From an uncultured Centipeda sp. (GTDB lineage Bacteria; Bacillota; Negativicutes; Selenomonadales; Selenomonadaceae), in NCBI GenBank assembly GCA_905372865.1, contig CAJPQT010000013.1, positions 1-64,000 on the forward strand: DNA of 64,000 bases, read 5' to 3'. Shown piece by piece: positions 43,027 to 51,016 of this stretch. The notes beneath the pieces are model-generated. The model was not told where the DNA came from. It saw nothing but the letters and a program-made list of their open reading frames with translations, and ran no database searches. Position numbers and translations under genes: made by a program. How positions within the stretch are numbered: position 1 is the stretch's first letter; each line of letters begins with the position of its first letter.

Positions 43027-44728
43027 GAGGGATCTCCTGATAGGTATACGTTTGGTCACTCAGATGGAGCTCCGTATCATGAAGGGCAAAAAGGGTCGAG
43101 CGATGCCCGATGCTGATTATACTTGCCGAGGGGAGCTCCTGATGGAGCAGTTCATACAGTGCCCGTTCACGCGGCTCGTCGAGGGCAGAGGTTGCCTCGT
43201 CGAGGAAAATCCAGTCGGGGCGGATGAGCAGGATCCGTGCGAAGGCGAGCCGCTGCTGCTCGCCGAGCGATAGGATGCGGCTCCAGTCGTCCACATCATC
43301 CAGCCGCGCGGAAAAATGGTCGAGACCGACGCATGTTAGAATGCGTGCGATCTCTTCGTCCGATGCGGCTGCGGTGCGCGGATAGGAGAGTGCACGGCGC
43401 AGTGACCCGAGGACGAGATAGGGGCGTTGGGGGAGGAAGAGACGCTTCGCTCCTGCGGGCAGCGTGATCGTGCCGCTGCCATACGGCCAGATGCCCGCGA
43501 GGGCCCGCAGGAGTGTGCTCTTGCCGGCACCCGAGGCACCCGTTACGAGGATGCGGCTGCCGTGCGGCAGCGCCAGTGTGCACGCCGTGAGGAGCGGGAG
43601 ACCGTCCGGCAGCGTGATCGAAAGGTCTTGGAGTGTGAGCTCGTTCGCCGTGCCCTCGCCCCGCTCGATAGTGCTCTTTACCCGAGCGCACTCCTCCATG
43701 TGCTCGGTAAAGCCGGTGAGTCGCTGGATAACCGCAGCGAGCTCCGCGATGGAGCTGTAGGAGTCGACAAAGAAGGAGAGTGCATCCTGCACGCGTCCGA
43801 ACGCCAAGATCGTCTGCATGAGCCCGCCGAGTGCGATCTCACCCGCATAGTAGCGCGGTGCTGCCATGATGAGTGGAAAGATGATCGCGAGCTGTCCGTA
43901 GCCGTTGACGTAGAAGTTCAGCAGCTTCGTGCGGCGCATGAGCCCCCAGTAGTTCTTGATGACGTTTGCGAATCGCTCCTTGAACCCGACACCCTCCGCC
44001 ATTTCGCCGCGATAGAATGCGATGCTCTCGCTGTTTTCGCGCACGCGCATCATGCTGAAACGAAAGTCTGCCTCGTAGCGCTGCTGGTCGAAGTTCAGAC
44101 GGATGAGTTTTTTCCCAACGAGATGGACGAAGTATGTGCCAAGTACAGAGTAGAGGAGGGACAGCCAGAACATATAGCCGTAGACCGTAAACTCTGCATC
44201 GCCGATGGGAATGGTGATAAGGCCCGAGAGGTTCCAGAGCACGACGGCAAATGCGCCGAGTGTCGTCAGCTGCTTGAGGACTCCGACGAACAATGTAAGC
44301 GTCAGAGAGACGAACTGGTTGATATCTTCGCTGATGCGCTGATCTGGGTTATCCGTATCGCTGCGCAGCACCTGCAGACGATAGTAGACCTGTCCATGCA
44401 TCCAGCGGGCAAGGTATTGCTCCGTCATCCATGTACGCCAGCTGATTGTGAGCATCTGACGGAGATAGACCGCATAGACGGCAATGATGATATAGATAAA
44501 GGCCAGTACGGTGAACTCGCCGATCAGCGGCCAGAATGATGTCCAGTCATAAGCCTGCAGTGCGTCGTAGAAGATGCGGTACCAGTCGTTGATCCGTACG
44601 AGCAGATAGACCATGATCAGGTTGAGCACGATGACTGAGATGAGCAGACCGCGTGCCTTCCACTTCTCGGGAGAACTCCAATACCCTTTAAACAGCTGCC
44701 AAAAGCCACGCGCGAGAGGGAACTTCAA
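43016..44728 (-). CDS. ABC transporter, fused membrane and ATPase domains, BacA/SbmA-YddA type
   Basis: 570 residues from TTG 44728 behind AAGGAGG. About six membrane helices in residues 1-330 form an SbmA/BacA-like domain (FWQLFKGYWSSPEKWKARGLL, RWMHGQVYYRLQ, DNPDQRISEDINQF). The ATPase domain is at about 350-560, with Walker A GASGAGKSTL, signature LSLGEQQRLAFARILL and Walker B IFLDEATSALDE. Relatives such as mycobacterial Rv1819c and rhizobial BclA import peptides or hydrophilic compounds; E. coli YddA is uncharacterised. First gene of the five-gene operon. The substrate is unknown. Confidence 0.88.
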   Translation of the reverse strand: MKFPLARGFWQLFKGYWSSPEKWKARGLLISVIVLNLIMVYLLVRINDWYRIFYDALQAYDWTSFWPLIGEFTVLAFIYIIIAVYAVYLRQMLTISWRTWMTEQYLARWMHGQVYYRLQVLRSDTDNPDQRISEDINQFVSLTLTLFVGVLKQLTTLGAFAVVLWNLSGLITIPIGDAEFTVYGYMFWLSLLYSVLGTYFVHLVGKKLIRLNFDQQRYEADFRFSMMRVRENSESIAFYRGEMAEGVGFKERFANVIKNYWGLMRRTKLLNFYVNGYGQLAIIFPLIMAAPRYYAGEIALGGLMQTILAFGRVQDALSFFVDSYSSIAELAAVIQRLTGFTEHMEECARVKSTIERGEGTANELTLQDLSITLPDGLPLLTACTLALPHGSRILVTGASGAGKSTLLRALAGIWPYGSGTITLPAGAKRLFLPQRPYLVLGSLRRALSYPRTAAASDEEIARILTCVGLDHFSARLDDVDDWSRILSLGEQQRLAFARILLIRPDWIFLDEATSALDEPRERALYELLHQELPSASIISIGHRSTLFALHDTELHLSDQTYTYQEIPHDS

Positions 44729-44832
44729 AACATATCCTCCTTCGTAAACGAACGCCTTTCATTATAATATTTTTTCACATGCTCTGCAAGACATTCGGCG
44801 GGATAAGAATAATATAATGGAAATTGTTATCG

Positions 44833-44861
44833 TTGACGTGTAAAAAAATATATAGTAGAAT
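44833..44861 (+). promoter_or_regulatory. Promoter of exbB-exbD
   Basis: TTGACG at 44833, 17-base spacer, TAGAAT at 44856. Immediately upstream, GATAAGAATAATATAATGG and a following GTTATC make an AT-rich, partly symmetric stretch that could hold an iron-regulator site; this is only suggestive. Confidence 0.6.
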
Positions 44862-44924
44862 AAAAAAACTTATCAATGCATGGCGTAGGTCATTCCAGTG
44901 CAAAAAGGAAGGAAAGATTGCAGA

Positions 44925-45614
44925 ATGGAGTTTATTTCACAGGGAATGGAGTTTTTTCGGCAGGGCGGCATCGTTATGTACTTCCTGCTGGCGGCATCGA
45001 TCTTTGTCGTTTTTATCGGCATTGAGCGTGCATTCTACTTTGCGCGCGCAGATGCGGGGCGTGCATTTGCGCAGGAGTTCATGCTGGATATCGCCAACGA
45101 GCGCTTCAAGGAGGCCGTGCAGCTGACCAATGAGAGGCGCGGTTCGATTGCGGATATTCTGTTCAGTGCGATCTCAAAGAACAGCAAGAACTCGCGCAAG
45201 ATGTCCTCCTACATGGAGATCCAGTCCGGCATCGCACTCTCGAAGATGCGTAGCCGTATGTACTATCTGAGCGTTATCGTCACCATGGCACCGCTGCTTG
45301 GTCTGCTTGGAACGATCAGCGGCATGATCTCGACGTTCAGCGTGTTCAATCTTGAGGCGGGCGAGCCGAGTGCGATCACGGGCGGTGTCGGTGAGGCTCT
45401 GATTGCAACGGCAATGGGCCTGTGCGTTGCGATCATTGCACTCGCGGTACACGCGTATTTCTCGCAGCGCATTGAGAACATCGTCACGGATATGGAGATG
45501 TGCTTCTCGGCCGCTGAGAGCAGCCGCGTGGAACTGGCACGCGCGGCAGGCATCAAGGGCGTGATCGAAACATCTCTTCATATGGGAGAAGCGGCAGAAG
45601 GTGATGAGGCATGA
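44925..45614 (+). CDS. exbB: ExbB/TolQ/MotA-family proton channel subunit
   Basis: 229 residues from ATG 44925 behind AAGGAAGGA. Three membrane helices: about 15-35, and a pair at about 110-140 and 155-180 with TMAPLLGLLGTISGMISTF and GGVGEALIATAMGLCVAIIAL, the ExbB/TolQ signature. With ExbD it harvests proton-motive force for TonB. It overlaps exbD by 4 bases. A TolQ/TolR role is possible, but no tol genes are near. Confidence 0.9.
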   Translation: MEFISQGMEFFRQGGIVMYFLLAASIFVVFIGIERAFYFARADAGRAFAQEFMLDIANERFKEAVQLTNERRGSIADILFSAISKNSKNSRKMSSYMEIQSGIALSKMRSRMYYLSVIVTMAPLLGLLGTISGMISTFSVFNLEAGEPSAITGGVGEALIATAMGLCVAIIALAVHAYFSQRIENIVTDMEMCFSAAESSRVELARAAGIKGVIETSLHMGEAAEGDEA

Positions 45615-46009
45615 GGCTGCGCGACAGAAGGGCATTTGAAAAGCCCGAGGTCATGATCATCCCCATGATCGACATCATGTTCTTCCTGCTCGTATTCTTC
45701 ATTATGAGCACGCTCTACATGGTGAACCTCAAGACCGTGGACGTGAATCTGCCAAAGGCGCAGACGGCGCAGACCCAGCTGAACGTGACCTATCTCGTCA
45801 CCGTACGCAAGGACGGCTCACTCTGGCTCGAGGACAAGCAGATCGACGAGGCAACGCTCCTGCGCCGTGCGCGTGCCGAGAGCCAGAAGAACCAGCGCTT
45901 TGCCGTTGTTGTCCGCGCGGATGGGGATCTGAACTACAGCGGTGTCATGGAGCTGCTGGACAAGTTCCGCAAAGAGGGAATCACGCGATTCGGACTTGCG
46001 GCGGAATAA
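45611..46009 (+). CDS. exbD: ExbD/TolR-family subunit
   Basis: 132 residues. One N-terminal membrane helix with the functional aspartate in PMIDIMFFLLVFFIM, then a periplasmic domain (VTVRKDGSLWLEDKQID, VVVRADGDLNYSGVMELLD). Coupled to exbB. It probably serves the TonB encoded at 20918. Confidence 0.9.
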   Translation: MRLRDRRAFEKPEVMIIPMIDIMFFLLVFFIMSTLYMVNLKTVDVNLPKAQTAQTQLNVTYLVTVRKDGSLWLEDKQIDEATLLRRARAESQKNQRFAVVVRADGDLNYSGVMELLDKFRKEGITRFGLAAE

Positions 46010-46021
46010 ATATGTATAGGA

Positions 46022-46053
46022 AAAGACCGAAGCCGCTGCGGCTTCGGTCTTTG
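46022..46053. terminator. Bidirectional terminator after exbD
   Basis: AAAGACCGAAGCCG pairs with CGGCTTCGGTCTTT between convergent genes. Confidence 0.9.
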
Positions 46054-46055
46054 CG

Positions 46056-47753
46056 TTACGGCGACAGTTCGACGCGCGGCTGTGCCTCAAGCCGAATCTC
46101 GAACGTGCGCGGCCACGGATAGTATGCCGTGATATTGCTGCGTACCGCACGTAGCCGCATATTGTTTTGTACGAGCGGGGCGCGAAATGCGGCGGTGGAT
46201 TCATAGCTGCGGATGCGGCGACTGAGGTCGTTTGTGAGCAGATCGTTCGCCCAACGCCAGTTGCGCGTGAGGTCGAGATCGGCCGTGTTTTGATAGCCCG
46301 CCATGCGGAGGGTATCGTTGACGCGGTCGATCGTCTCCTTCAGATAAAATTCGTCCTCTGCGACGCGCCCTGTGAGAAACGCAAGATTTGCATAGGCGGT
46401 ACGTTCCTGTTCGGCAGCGGACGCTGTGCTCTGTATGGCACAGTAATAGAGAACCGCTTCCGAGAGTGCCGTGCCGATGGCGTTGCTCGCCGTATTCCAT
46501 CCTGCGTACGCCGTGAGGGCGTTTACAGGGACATTCTTTTCGATCAGCATCGGGAGCAGCGTCTCCTCTGCACGGAAGTGACGCGAGAGATCGACGAGCG
46601 CGACGCGCGTCCCTGCTGCAATCATATCCTTGACGGCACCAGCGGCAGACGCGCGTGTGCCGAGTGTGTCTGTCGCACTGTCCCCTGCCGAAACGAAGAG
46701 TGTCACGTCGCTGTGCGTGTCATCCGCAGCGAGAGACGCACCGAGCAGGTCGATCTTCTCGCGTACGGTCGCATCGTTCGAGACTGCCATAAACGGGAAT
46801 ACCATATCGGCCATATCCTCCCGTGCATAGCGCAGATCGATGCGCGGCGGCGATCCTCCGCGCGTGCACAGCTCATCCACGGAGAGCCGTGCAAGCATCG
46901 AGAGTGCAATCTCATCCGCGCCGTGGACAATCATCGCCCGTTCGGGGGCGATATTTTTTTGTACAAGCAGGTTGGAAAGCTCCTTTTTTTTGAGATTCCC
47001 GACGGAATACTCCTCGCCGTCATCCTGTCCAAGTATGAGGCGCGTGAGCACCCCCTCCTTCGTGAGATCAATGAGCGTGGAGGCGAGCGCCGTACTCTCG
47101 TCGAAGTGCGCAAGATATTTTTGCAGATCGTCGGACGGGAACTCTGTGCGCAGTCGCTCCATCTCGTTCTCGTCGACGGCCAGACCCTCGCCTGCACGTC
47201 CGAGGAGACGCGCGTACGCGAGTAGGGCGCGCCGCTCGTGCCAGCCCTCAATCCCGTCCTGCGGAATCGCGCGCGGCAAAATGTAGAAGGCGTGCAGGGG
47301 AACGCTTGGATGCGCTGCGTGCAGCGTGCGCAGATATGTGGCAAGCGTGTCGATGTCATTCGCCGAGATGTGCACCTCGCGTGCCGCGAGCAGGCCGCCC
47401 GAGAGCAGCTGATCGACCGAGAGGATAACGGTATCTGCGCTTCCCGCATTCTCCGCAAGCCAGCGGCGCATCGCAGCTGTGTCGCCTGCCTTGGAGTAGT
47501 AGTCCATATACTCCGTCGGCGGCGTTGCGATTTCGCGCCCGATGATCTTCCCGCCGTTTATGACGAACTCTCGGCACGGCGGACGCGAGTCGAGCGGTAC
47601 CAGGAGAATCGGACGCTTCCCCGCATCACGCTCCATTTCCATCGCAACGGACAGCGTGCGCCACTCACCGACAGATGTCGGATGGAATACGAAGTGAAAG
47701 AGCAGGAGGGAGAGCGCGAGGAAGAGGACGATCACAAGGAAATTTTTTTTCAT
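46056..47753 (-). CDS. DUF4127 family exported protein
   Basis: 565 residues from ATG 47753, 6 bases after GGAGAAG; the frame is open 79 codons further upstream, but that stretch overlaps rsmD and has no start signal. An N-terminal membrane anchor or signal peptide (FLVIVLFLALSLLLFHFVF) is followed by the DUF4127 pattern: ILLVPLDSRPPCREFV, MDYYSKAGD, VDQLLSGGLLAAREV, LGQDDGEEYSVG, HGADEIALSMLAR and FTYAGWNTASN-like NALTAYAGWNTASN. The function is unknown in all organisms I know of. It is transcribed alone, divergent from rsmD. Confidence 0.85.
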   Translation of the reverse strand: MKKNFLVIVLFLALSLLLFHFVFHPTSVGEWRTLSVAMEMERDAGKRPILLVPLDSRPPCREFVINGGKIIGREIATPPTEYMDYYSKAGDTAAMRRWLAENAGSADTVILSVDQLLSGGLLAAREVHISANDIDTLATYLRTLHAAHPSVPLHAFYILPRAIPQDGIEGWHERRALLAYARLLGRAGEGLAVDENEMERLRTEFPSDDLQKYLAHFDESTALASTLIDLTKEGVLTRLILGQDDGEEYSVGNLKKKELSNLLVQKNIAPERAMIVHGADEIALSMLARLSVDELCTRGGSPPRIDLRYAREDMADMVFPFMAVSNDATVREKIDLLGASLAADDTHSDVTLFVSAGDSATDTLGTRASAAGAVKDMIAAGTRVALVDLSRHFRAEETLLPMLIEKNVPVNALTAYAGWNTASNAIGTALSEAVLYYCAIQSTASAAEQERTAYANLAFLTGRVAEDEFYLKETIDRVNDTLRMAGYQNTADLDLTRNWRWANDLLTNDLSRRIRSYESTAAFRAPLVQNNMRLRAVRSNITAYYPWPRTFEIRLEAQPRVELSP

Positions 47754-47812
47754 TATGCTTCTCCATTTCGTAGTTTTCATATTATAACATACTTTTATGC
47801 CGCGGCGACCTG

Positions 47813-47842
47813 TTGAAATACGAATGCAAATTGTGGTAGAAT
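47813..47842 (+). promoter_or_regulatory. Promoter of rsmD-coaD
   Basis: TTGAAA at 47813, 18-base spacer, TAGAAT at 47837. Confidence 0.5.
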
Positions 47843-47877
47843 AGGAAAGTCCATAGTAGAATGGCGGGAGGAATGCG

Positions 47878-48432
47878 ATGCGGATCATTACGGGCAGCGC
47901 ACGCGGCACACGTCTGAAATCCCCTGTGGGGGTGGGGACCCGTCCGACGGCTGACCGTACGCGCGAGGCTCTCTTTAGCATGCTGGGCACACGCGTCTAT
48001 GATGCGCAGGTGCTCGATCTCTTTGCGGGGACGGGGGCACTCGGACTTGAAGCCCTCTCGCGCGGAGCGGAATGCGCTGTGCTTGTCGACCGCGCAACGC
48101 ACGCCGTTATGGAGGAAAATATTCGCCGGACGAAGATGGAGAACCGTGCGGTGATTCGGCGCGGTGATGTCTATGGGCAGCTTGCTGCACTTTCGCAGGA
48201 GGGGCACGCGTTTGACCTCATCTTTGCCGATCCGCCCTATGAAAGCGGGGACAATACACGCGTGCTTTGCGCGGTGGAGGAGGGGCGGATTCTTGCCGCA
48301 GAGGGGCTCCTCATTCTCGAACAGGGGGCTGAGGAGCCTCTGATCGATCACGCAGGCAGTTTCTCGCTGCTCCGTGAACGTCGCTACGGTGCGGCACGGT
48401 TATGCTTTTACACGCAGGAGGTGCAGGGATGA
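47878..48432 (+). CDS. rsmD: 16S rRNA guanine-966 N2-methyltransferase
   Basis: 184 residues, start behind GGGAGGA. Rossmann methyltransferase: RIITGSARGTRLKSP, TRPTADRTREALFSML, SAM site DLFAGTGALGLEALSRGA and catalytic FADPPYE. It modifies G966 of 16S rRNA. rsmD-coaD adjacency is common; the two overlap by 4 bases. Confidence 0.94.
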   Translation: MRIITGSARGTRLKSPVGVGTRPTADRTREALFSMLGTRVYDAQVLDLFAGTGALGLEALSRGAECAVLVDRATHAVMEENIRRTKMENRAVIRRGDVYGQLAALSQEGHAFDLIFADPPYESGDNTRVLCAVEEGRILAAEGLLILEQGAEEPLIDHAGSFSLLRERRYGAARLCFYTQEVQG

Positions 48433-48923
48433 GACGCGCGGTGTTTGCCGGCAGCTTTGACCCCGTGACGACGGGGCATATTGACATTGTGGAGCGTGCA
48501 GCTGCCATGTTCGACGAGCTCATTGTCTGCATTTTTCACAATGTGCAAAAGGAGGGCTGTTTCCCTCTGGATGACCGCGTTCGATTTCTGCGCGAGGCGA
48601 CGGCACATGTTCCGAATGCGCGCGTGGACGTGTTCTCCGGGCTCTTGACGGACTACATGGAGCAGCAGAATGCGCGTGTCGTGGTACGCGGGCTGCGCTC
48701 GGTGAAGGACTTTGAGTACGAGGAGAATCATGCGGCGATGGTTCGTCACCTCATGCCGGAGAGCGATACGATATTCTTGCTGACGCGTCCCGATCTGACC
48801 TTTGTCAGTTCCTCGGGGGTGCGTGAGCTCATCCGCTTCCGCGGGCCGGTACAGGGGATTGTACCGCCGTCGGTGGAGCAGGCGATTTTGAAGCTGTATG
48901 GCAAAAAGCCGCCTCTGGGATAA
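48429..48923 (+). CDS. coaD: Phosphopantetheine adenylyltransferase
   Basis: 164 residues from ATG 48429 overlapping the rsmD stop. Fourth step of coenzyme A synthesis. Nucleotidyltransferase motif GSFDPVTTGHIDIVERA, VRGLRSVKDFEYE and FVSSSGVREL. Normal length. Confidence 0.97.
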   Translation: MRRAVFAGSFDPVTTGHIDIVERAAAMFDELIVCIFHNVQKEGCFPLDDRVRFLREATAHVPNARVDVFSGLLTDYMEQQNARVVVRGLRSVKDFEYEENHAAMVRHLMPESDTIFLLTRPDLTFVSSSGVRELIRFRGPVQGIVPPSVEQAILKLYGKKPPLG

Positions 48924-48958
48924 TGTCTCGGGGCCGTGCAGGTAAAGGAGATAGATTT

Positions 48959-49498
48959 ATGGCAGTAGTTGATACGCTGAAAAAGCTCGAAGATCTGGTT
49001 GCGGATGCATCTCACCTCCCCTTCAGCGATAAGGCTCTTGTGAATGATGATGAGATTGTTCACCTTGTGGAGGAGCTGCGCATGGATCTCCCGAAGGAGC
49101 TGAACCGTGCGGCGGAGATCATGCAGGAGCAGGAGAGCATCATTAGCCGCGCACGCGAGGAGGCAAAGGATATCGTCGATACCGCACAGTCCCGCGCCAA
49201 TCAGCTGCTTGAGGAGAGTGAGATCGTCATCCAGGCAAAGGAACGCGCCCGCACGATTATGCAGCAGACACAGGATCAGGCGCGCGAGATCATGGAGCAG
49301 GCACAGACGAGTGCCGCACGCCTGCAGAGCGACGCGGATGCCTATGCGAATCAGGTGTTCGAGCAGCTGATCGCACACGTCGGCAGCACGTTCAAGGGGG
49401 TGCAGCAGGCAGAGATGGGGCTGAATCAGGCGATGAATGTCCTGCGTACGGCAAAGGCTCAGATGAATGCACCGCAGGAGGATGTGGCGGATCTCTGA
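48959..49498 (+). CDS. Coiled-coil protein, possibly cell-division or ATP-synthase-B-like
   Basis: 179 residues from ATG 48959 behind AAAGGAG; the upstream in-frame extension to 48923 is rejected. Residues about 45-145 are one long amphipathic helix rich in Glu, Gln, Ala and Arg (MQEQESIISRAREEAKDIVD, ARTIMQQTQDQAREIMEQA). No membrane segment. Genes of this type often follow coaD in Firmicutes and are annotated loosely as ATPase; no nucleotide-binding motif is present here, so that label is not supported. The function is unknown. Confidence 0.7.
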   Translation: MAVVDTLKKLEDLVADASHLPFSDKALVNDDEIVHLVEELRMDLPKELNRAAEIMQEQESIISRAREEAKDIVDTAQSRANQLLEESEIVIQAKERARTIMQQTQDQAREIMEQAQTSAARLQSDADAYANQVFEQLIAHVGSTFKGVQQAEMGLNQAMNVLRTAKAQMNAPQEDVADL

Positions 49499-49507
49499 AA
49501 ACCCTCC

Positions 49508-49536
49508 TTGACAATGCCGAAAACCGCCGCTATAAT
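49508..49536 (+). promoter_or_regulatory. Consensus promoter for the DUF177-rpmF pair
   Basis: A perfect TTGACA (49508) - 17 - TATAAT (49531). The transcript would start only about 10 bases before the GTCATGCGTC preceding the start codon, so the leader is very short. Confidence 0.85.
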
Positions 49537-49553
49537 GTGAAAGGTCATGCGTC

Positions 49554-50054
49554 ATGATGAAGCTGGATGTTGACGAGGCGACATTCCCTCTTGGTGAAAG
49601 TCGTTCCTTCTCGTTTGTCGTTGCACCGGAGTCCATTGGTTTGGAAGAGGATGCCGGATTGTTTCGCGGAGAGATTTATGTCGACGGTTCGGTGATGAAT
49701 ACGGGATCCTCTCTGCGTACCACAGGAACGATTCGTACGCGCCGATGCTTTGTCTGTGACCGCTGCCTTGCAGAGGGGGAGCGGGAATTAACGCTTGATT
49801 TTTCTGAGGACTATGCGAAGACTCCGGGAGAAACGGATGAGACTGCGTCCTATGATGGCACGGCCATCATTCTGGATGATCTCGTACGTGACACCCTCCT
49901 TGTGGCTGAGCCGCTGCGTGAGCTGTGTAAGTCTGATTGCAAGGGTCTCTGTCCGGTCTGTGGACAGAACCTGAACGAGGGGGCCTGTGACTGTGATTCG
50001 TTCGTGCCAGATCCCCGACTGGCGGCTTTAGAAAGCCTACTCCAAAACGATTAA
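49554..50054 (+). CDS. DUF177 (YceD-like) protein
   Basis: 166 residues. Family members sit immediately before rpmF and are linked to 23S rRNA or ribosome maturation. Contains RRCFVCDRCLAEGERELTLDFSEDY in the middle and a C-terminal LCKSDCKGLCPVCGQNLNEG, four cysteines that may bind zinc. It lies 15 bases before rpmF. Confidence 0.9.
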   Translation: MMKLDVDEATFPLGESRSFSFVVAPESIGLEEDAGLFRGEIYVDGSVMNTGSSLRTTGTIRTRRCFVCDRCLAEGERELTLDFSEDYAKTPGETDETASYDGTAIILDDLVRDTLLVAEPLRELCKSDCKGLCPVCGQNLNEGACDCDSFVPDPRLAALESLLQND

Positions 50055-50069
50055 GGAGGTGTATCCAAA

Positions 50070-50249
50070 GTGGCAGTACCAAAGAGAAAGACATCGAAAG
50101 CACGCCGTGACCGCCGCCGTGCAAACTGGAAACTCGAAGCGCCGCACTACGTATCGTGCCCGCAGTGTCATGAGCCGAAGCTTCCGCATCACGTATGCAT
50201 GGAATGCGGCTATTATGATGGAAAACCTGTGGCCGAGGCGGCTGAATGA
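50070..50249 (+). CDS. rpmF: 50S ribosomal protein L32
   Basis: 59 residues from GTG 50070, behind AAGGAGGTG. It begins AVPKRKTSKARRDRRRANW, the standard L32 start, and has a zinc ribbon CPQCHEPKLPHHVCMECGYY. Easy to miss because it is short and starts with GTG. The DUF177-rpmF-fatty acid cluster order is conserved widely. Confidence 0.97.
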   Translation: MAVPKRKTSKARRDRRRANWKLEAPHYVSCPQCHEPKLPHHVCMECGYYDGKPVAEAAE

Positions 50250-50258
50250 GAACCGTCG

Positions 50259-50304
50259 AACTGCTGCAGGAAGTCATCTGACTTCCTGCAACAGTTCTTT
50301 TTTA
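50259..50304 (+). terminator. Terminator after rpmF
   Basis: A long stem AACTG-TGCAGGAAGTCA / TGACTTCCTGCA-CAGTT with one bulge, followed by T-run. Confidence 0.9.
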
Positions 50305-50315
50305 ATGAAATCCTC

Positions 50316-50344
50316 TTGCAATTTTTTTTAGCACCTAGTATAAT
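50316..50344 (+). promoter_or_regulatory. fapR promoter
   Basis: TTGCAA at 50316, 17-base spacer, TATAAT at 50339. It overlaps a FapR-like site that covers the -10. Confidence 0.75.
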
Positions 50345-50373
50345 ATCTTCGTATAGATAGCATCAGGTGCTAA
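50328..50373. promoter_or_regulatory. Two FapR-like operator sites
   Basis: TTAGCACCTAGTATAAT (50328-50344) overlaps the -10 box. On the opposite strand TTAGCACCTGATGCTAT (50373-50357) is an imperfect palindrome. Both resemble the Bacillus FapR box, as I recall it TTAGTACC-type, with T to C at one position. FapR bound here would block its own promoter; malonyl-CoA releases it in characterised systems. Confidence 0.6.
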
Positions 50374-50432
50374 AAATAATAAATACGCGCGTATGTCACA
50401 GCATATCGTGTGTTTTGGAGAGGAGTGACGTG

Positions 50433-50987
50433 ATGACGGAGAAGAAGCGTCGGCGGCAGGAGACGCTCGTTATGGCCGTACGGAAAGAACCGTTTCTGAC
50501 GGATGAGGCGCTTGCGAAAAAACTTGCCGTGAGTGTGCAGACGGTGCGGCTCGACCGCACGGAGCTCGGCATCCCTGAGCTGCGCGCTCGTGTGCGCACG
50601 CTTGCGGAGAACGCGCGCGAGAAGGTACGCGCCATTCCGCACACCGAGGTGATCGGCGACCTGCTCTCCCTTGAACTGGGGGTGCGTGGAACATCGGCGC
50701 TGCGCGTGACGGATGATCTCCTCTTCGCGGACTTGGAGATTGCGCGCGGCACGGCACTCTTCTCTCAGGCAAACTCACTCGCACTTGCAATCATTGACGC
50801 GCCGATCGCCATGACGGGGGTCGCAAACGTAAAGTATAAGACGCCGATCAAAAAGGGCGATACGGTCATCGCACATGCGGAGATCGTGAAGGTGCGCGGG
50901 AATAAAATTTTTGTATGGGTTAAGACATATCGAGAAGATAAAGAAGTCTTTCGTGCAAAGTTTATCGTGGTATCTCTCGAACGGTGA
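50433..50987 (+). CDS. fapR: Fatty-acid and phospholipid biosynthesis regulator FapR
   Basis: 184 residues from ATG 50433 behind GAGAGGAG; the upstream open frame is discarded. The N-terminal DeoR-like helix-turn-helix LTDEALAKKLAVSVQTVRLDR is followed by a hot-dog-fold effector domain (about 75-184; ALFSQANSLALAIID, KYKTPIKKGD) that in Bacillus binds malonyl-CoA. It represses fatty-acid and phospholipid genes, including its own operon with plsX and the fab genes. Confidence 0.94.
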   Translation: MTEKKRRRQETLVMAVRKEPFLTDEALAKKLAVSVQTVRLDRTELGIPELRARVRTLAENAREKVRAIPHTEVIGDLLSLELGVRGTSALRVTDDLLFADLEIARGTALFSQANSLALAIIDAPIAMTGVANVKYKTPIKKGDTVIAHAEIVKVRGNKIFVWVKTYREDKEVFRAKFIVVSLER

Positions 50988-51016
50988 GGGAACGGCATGG
51001 GGGAAGGGAGTGCAGG

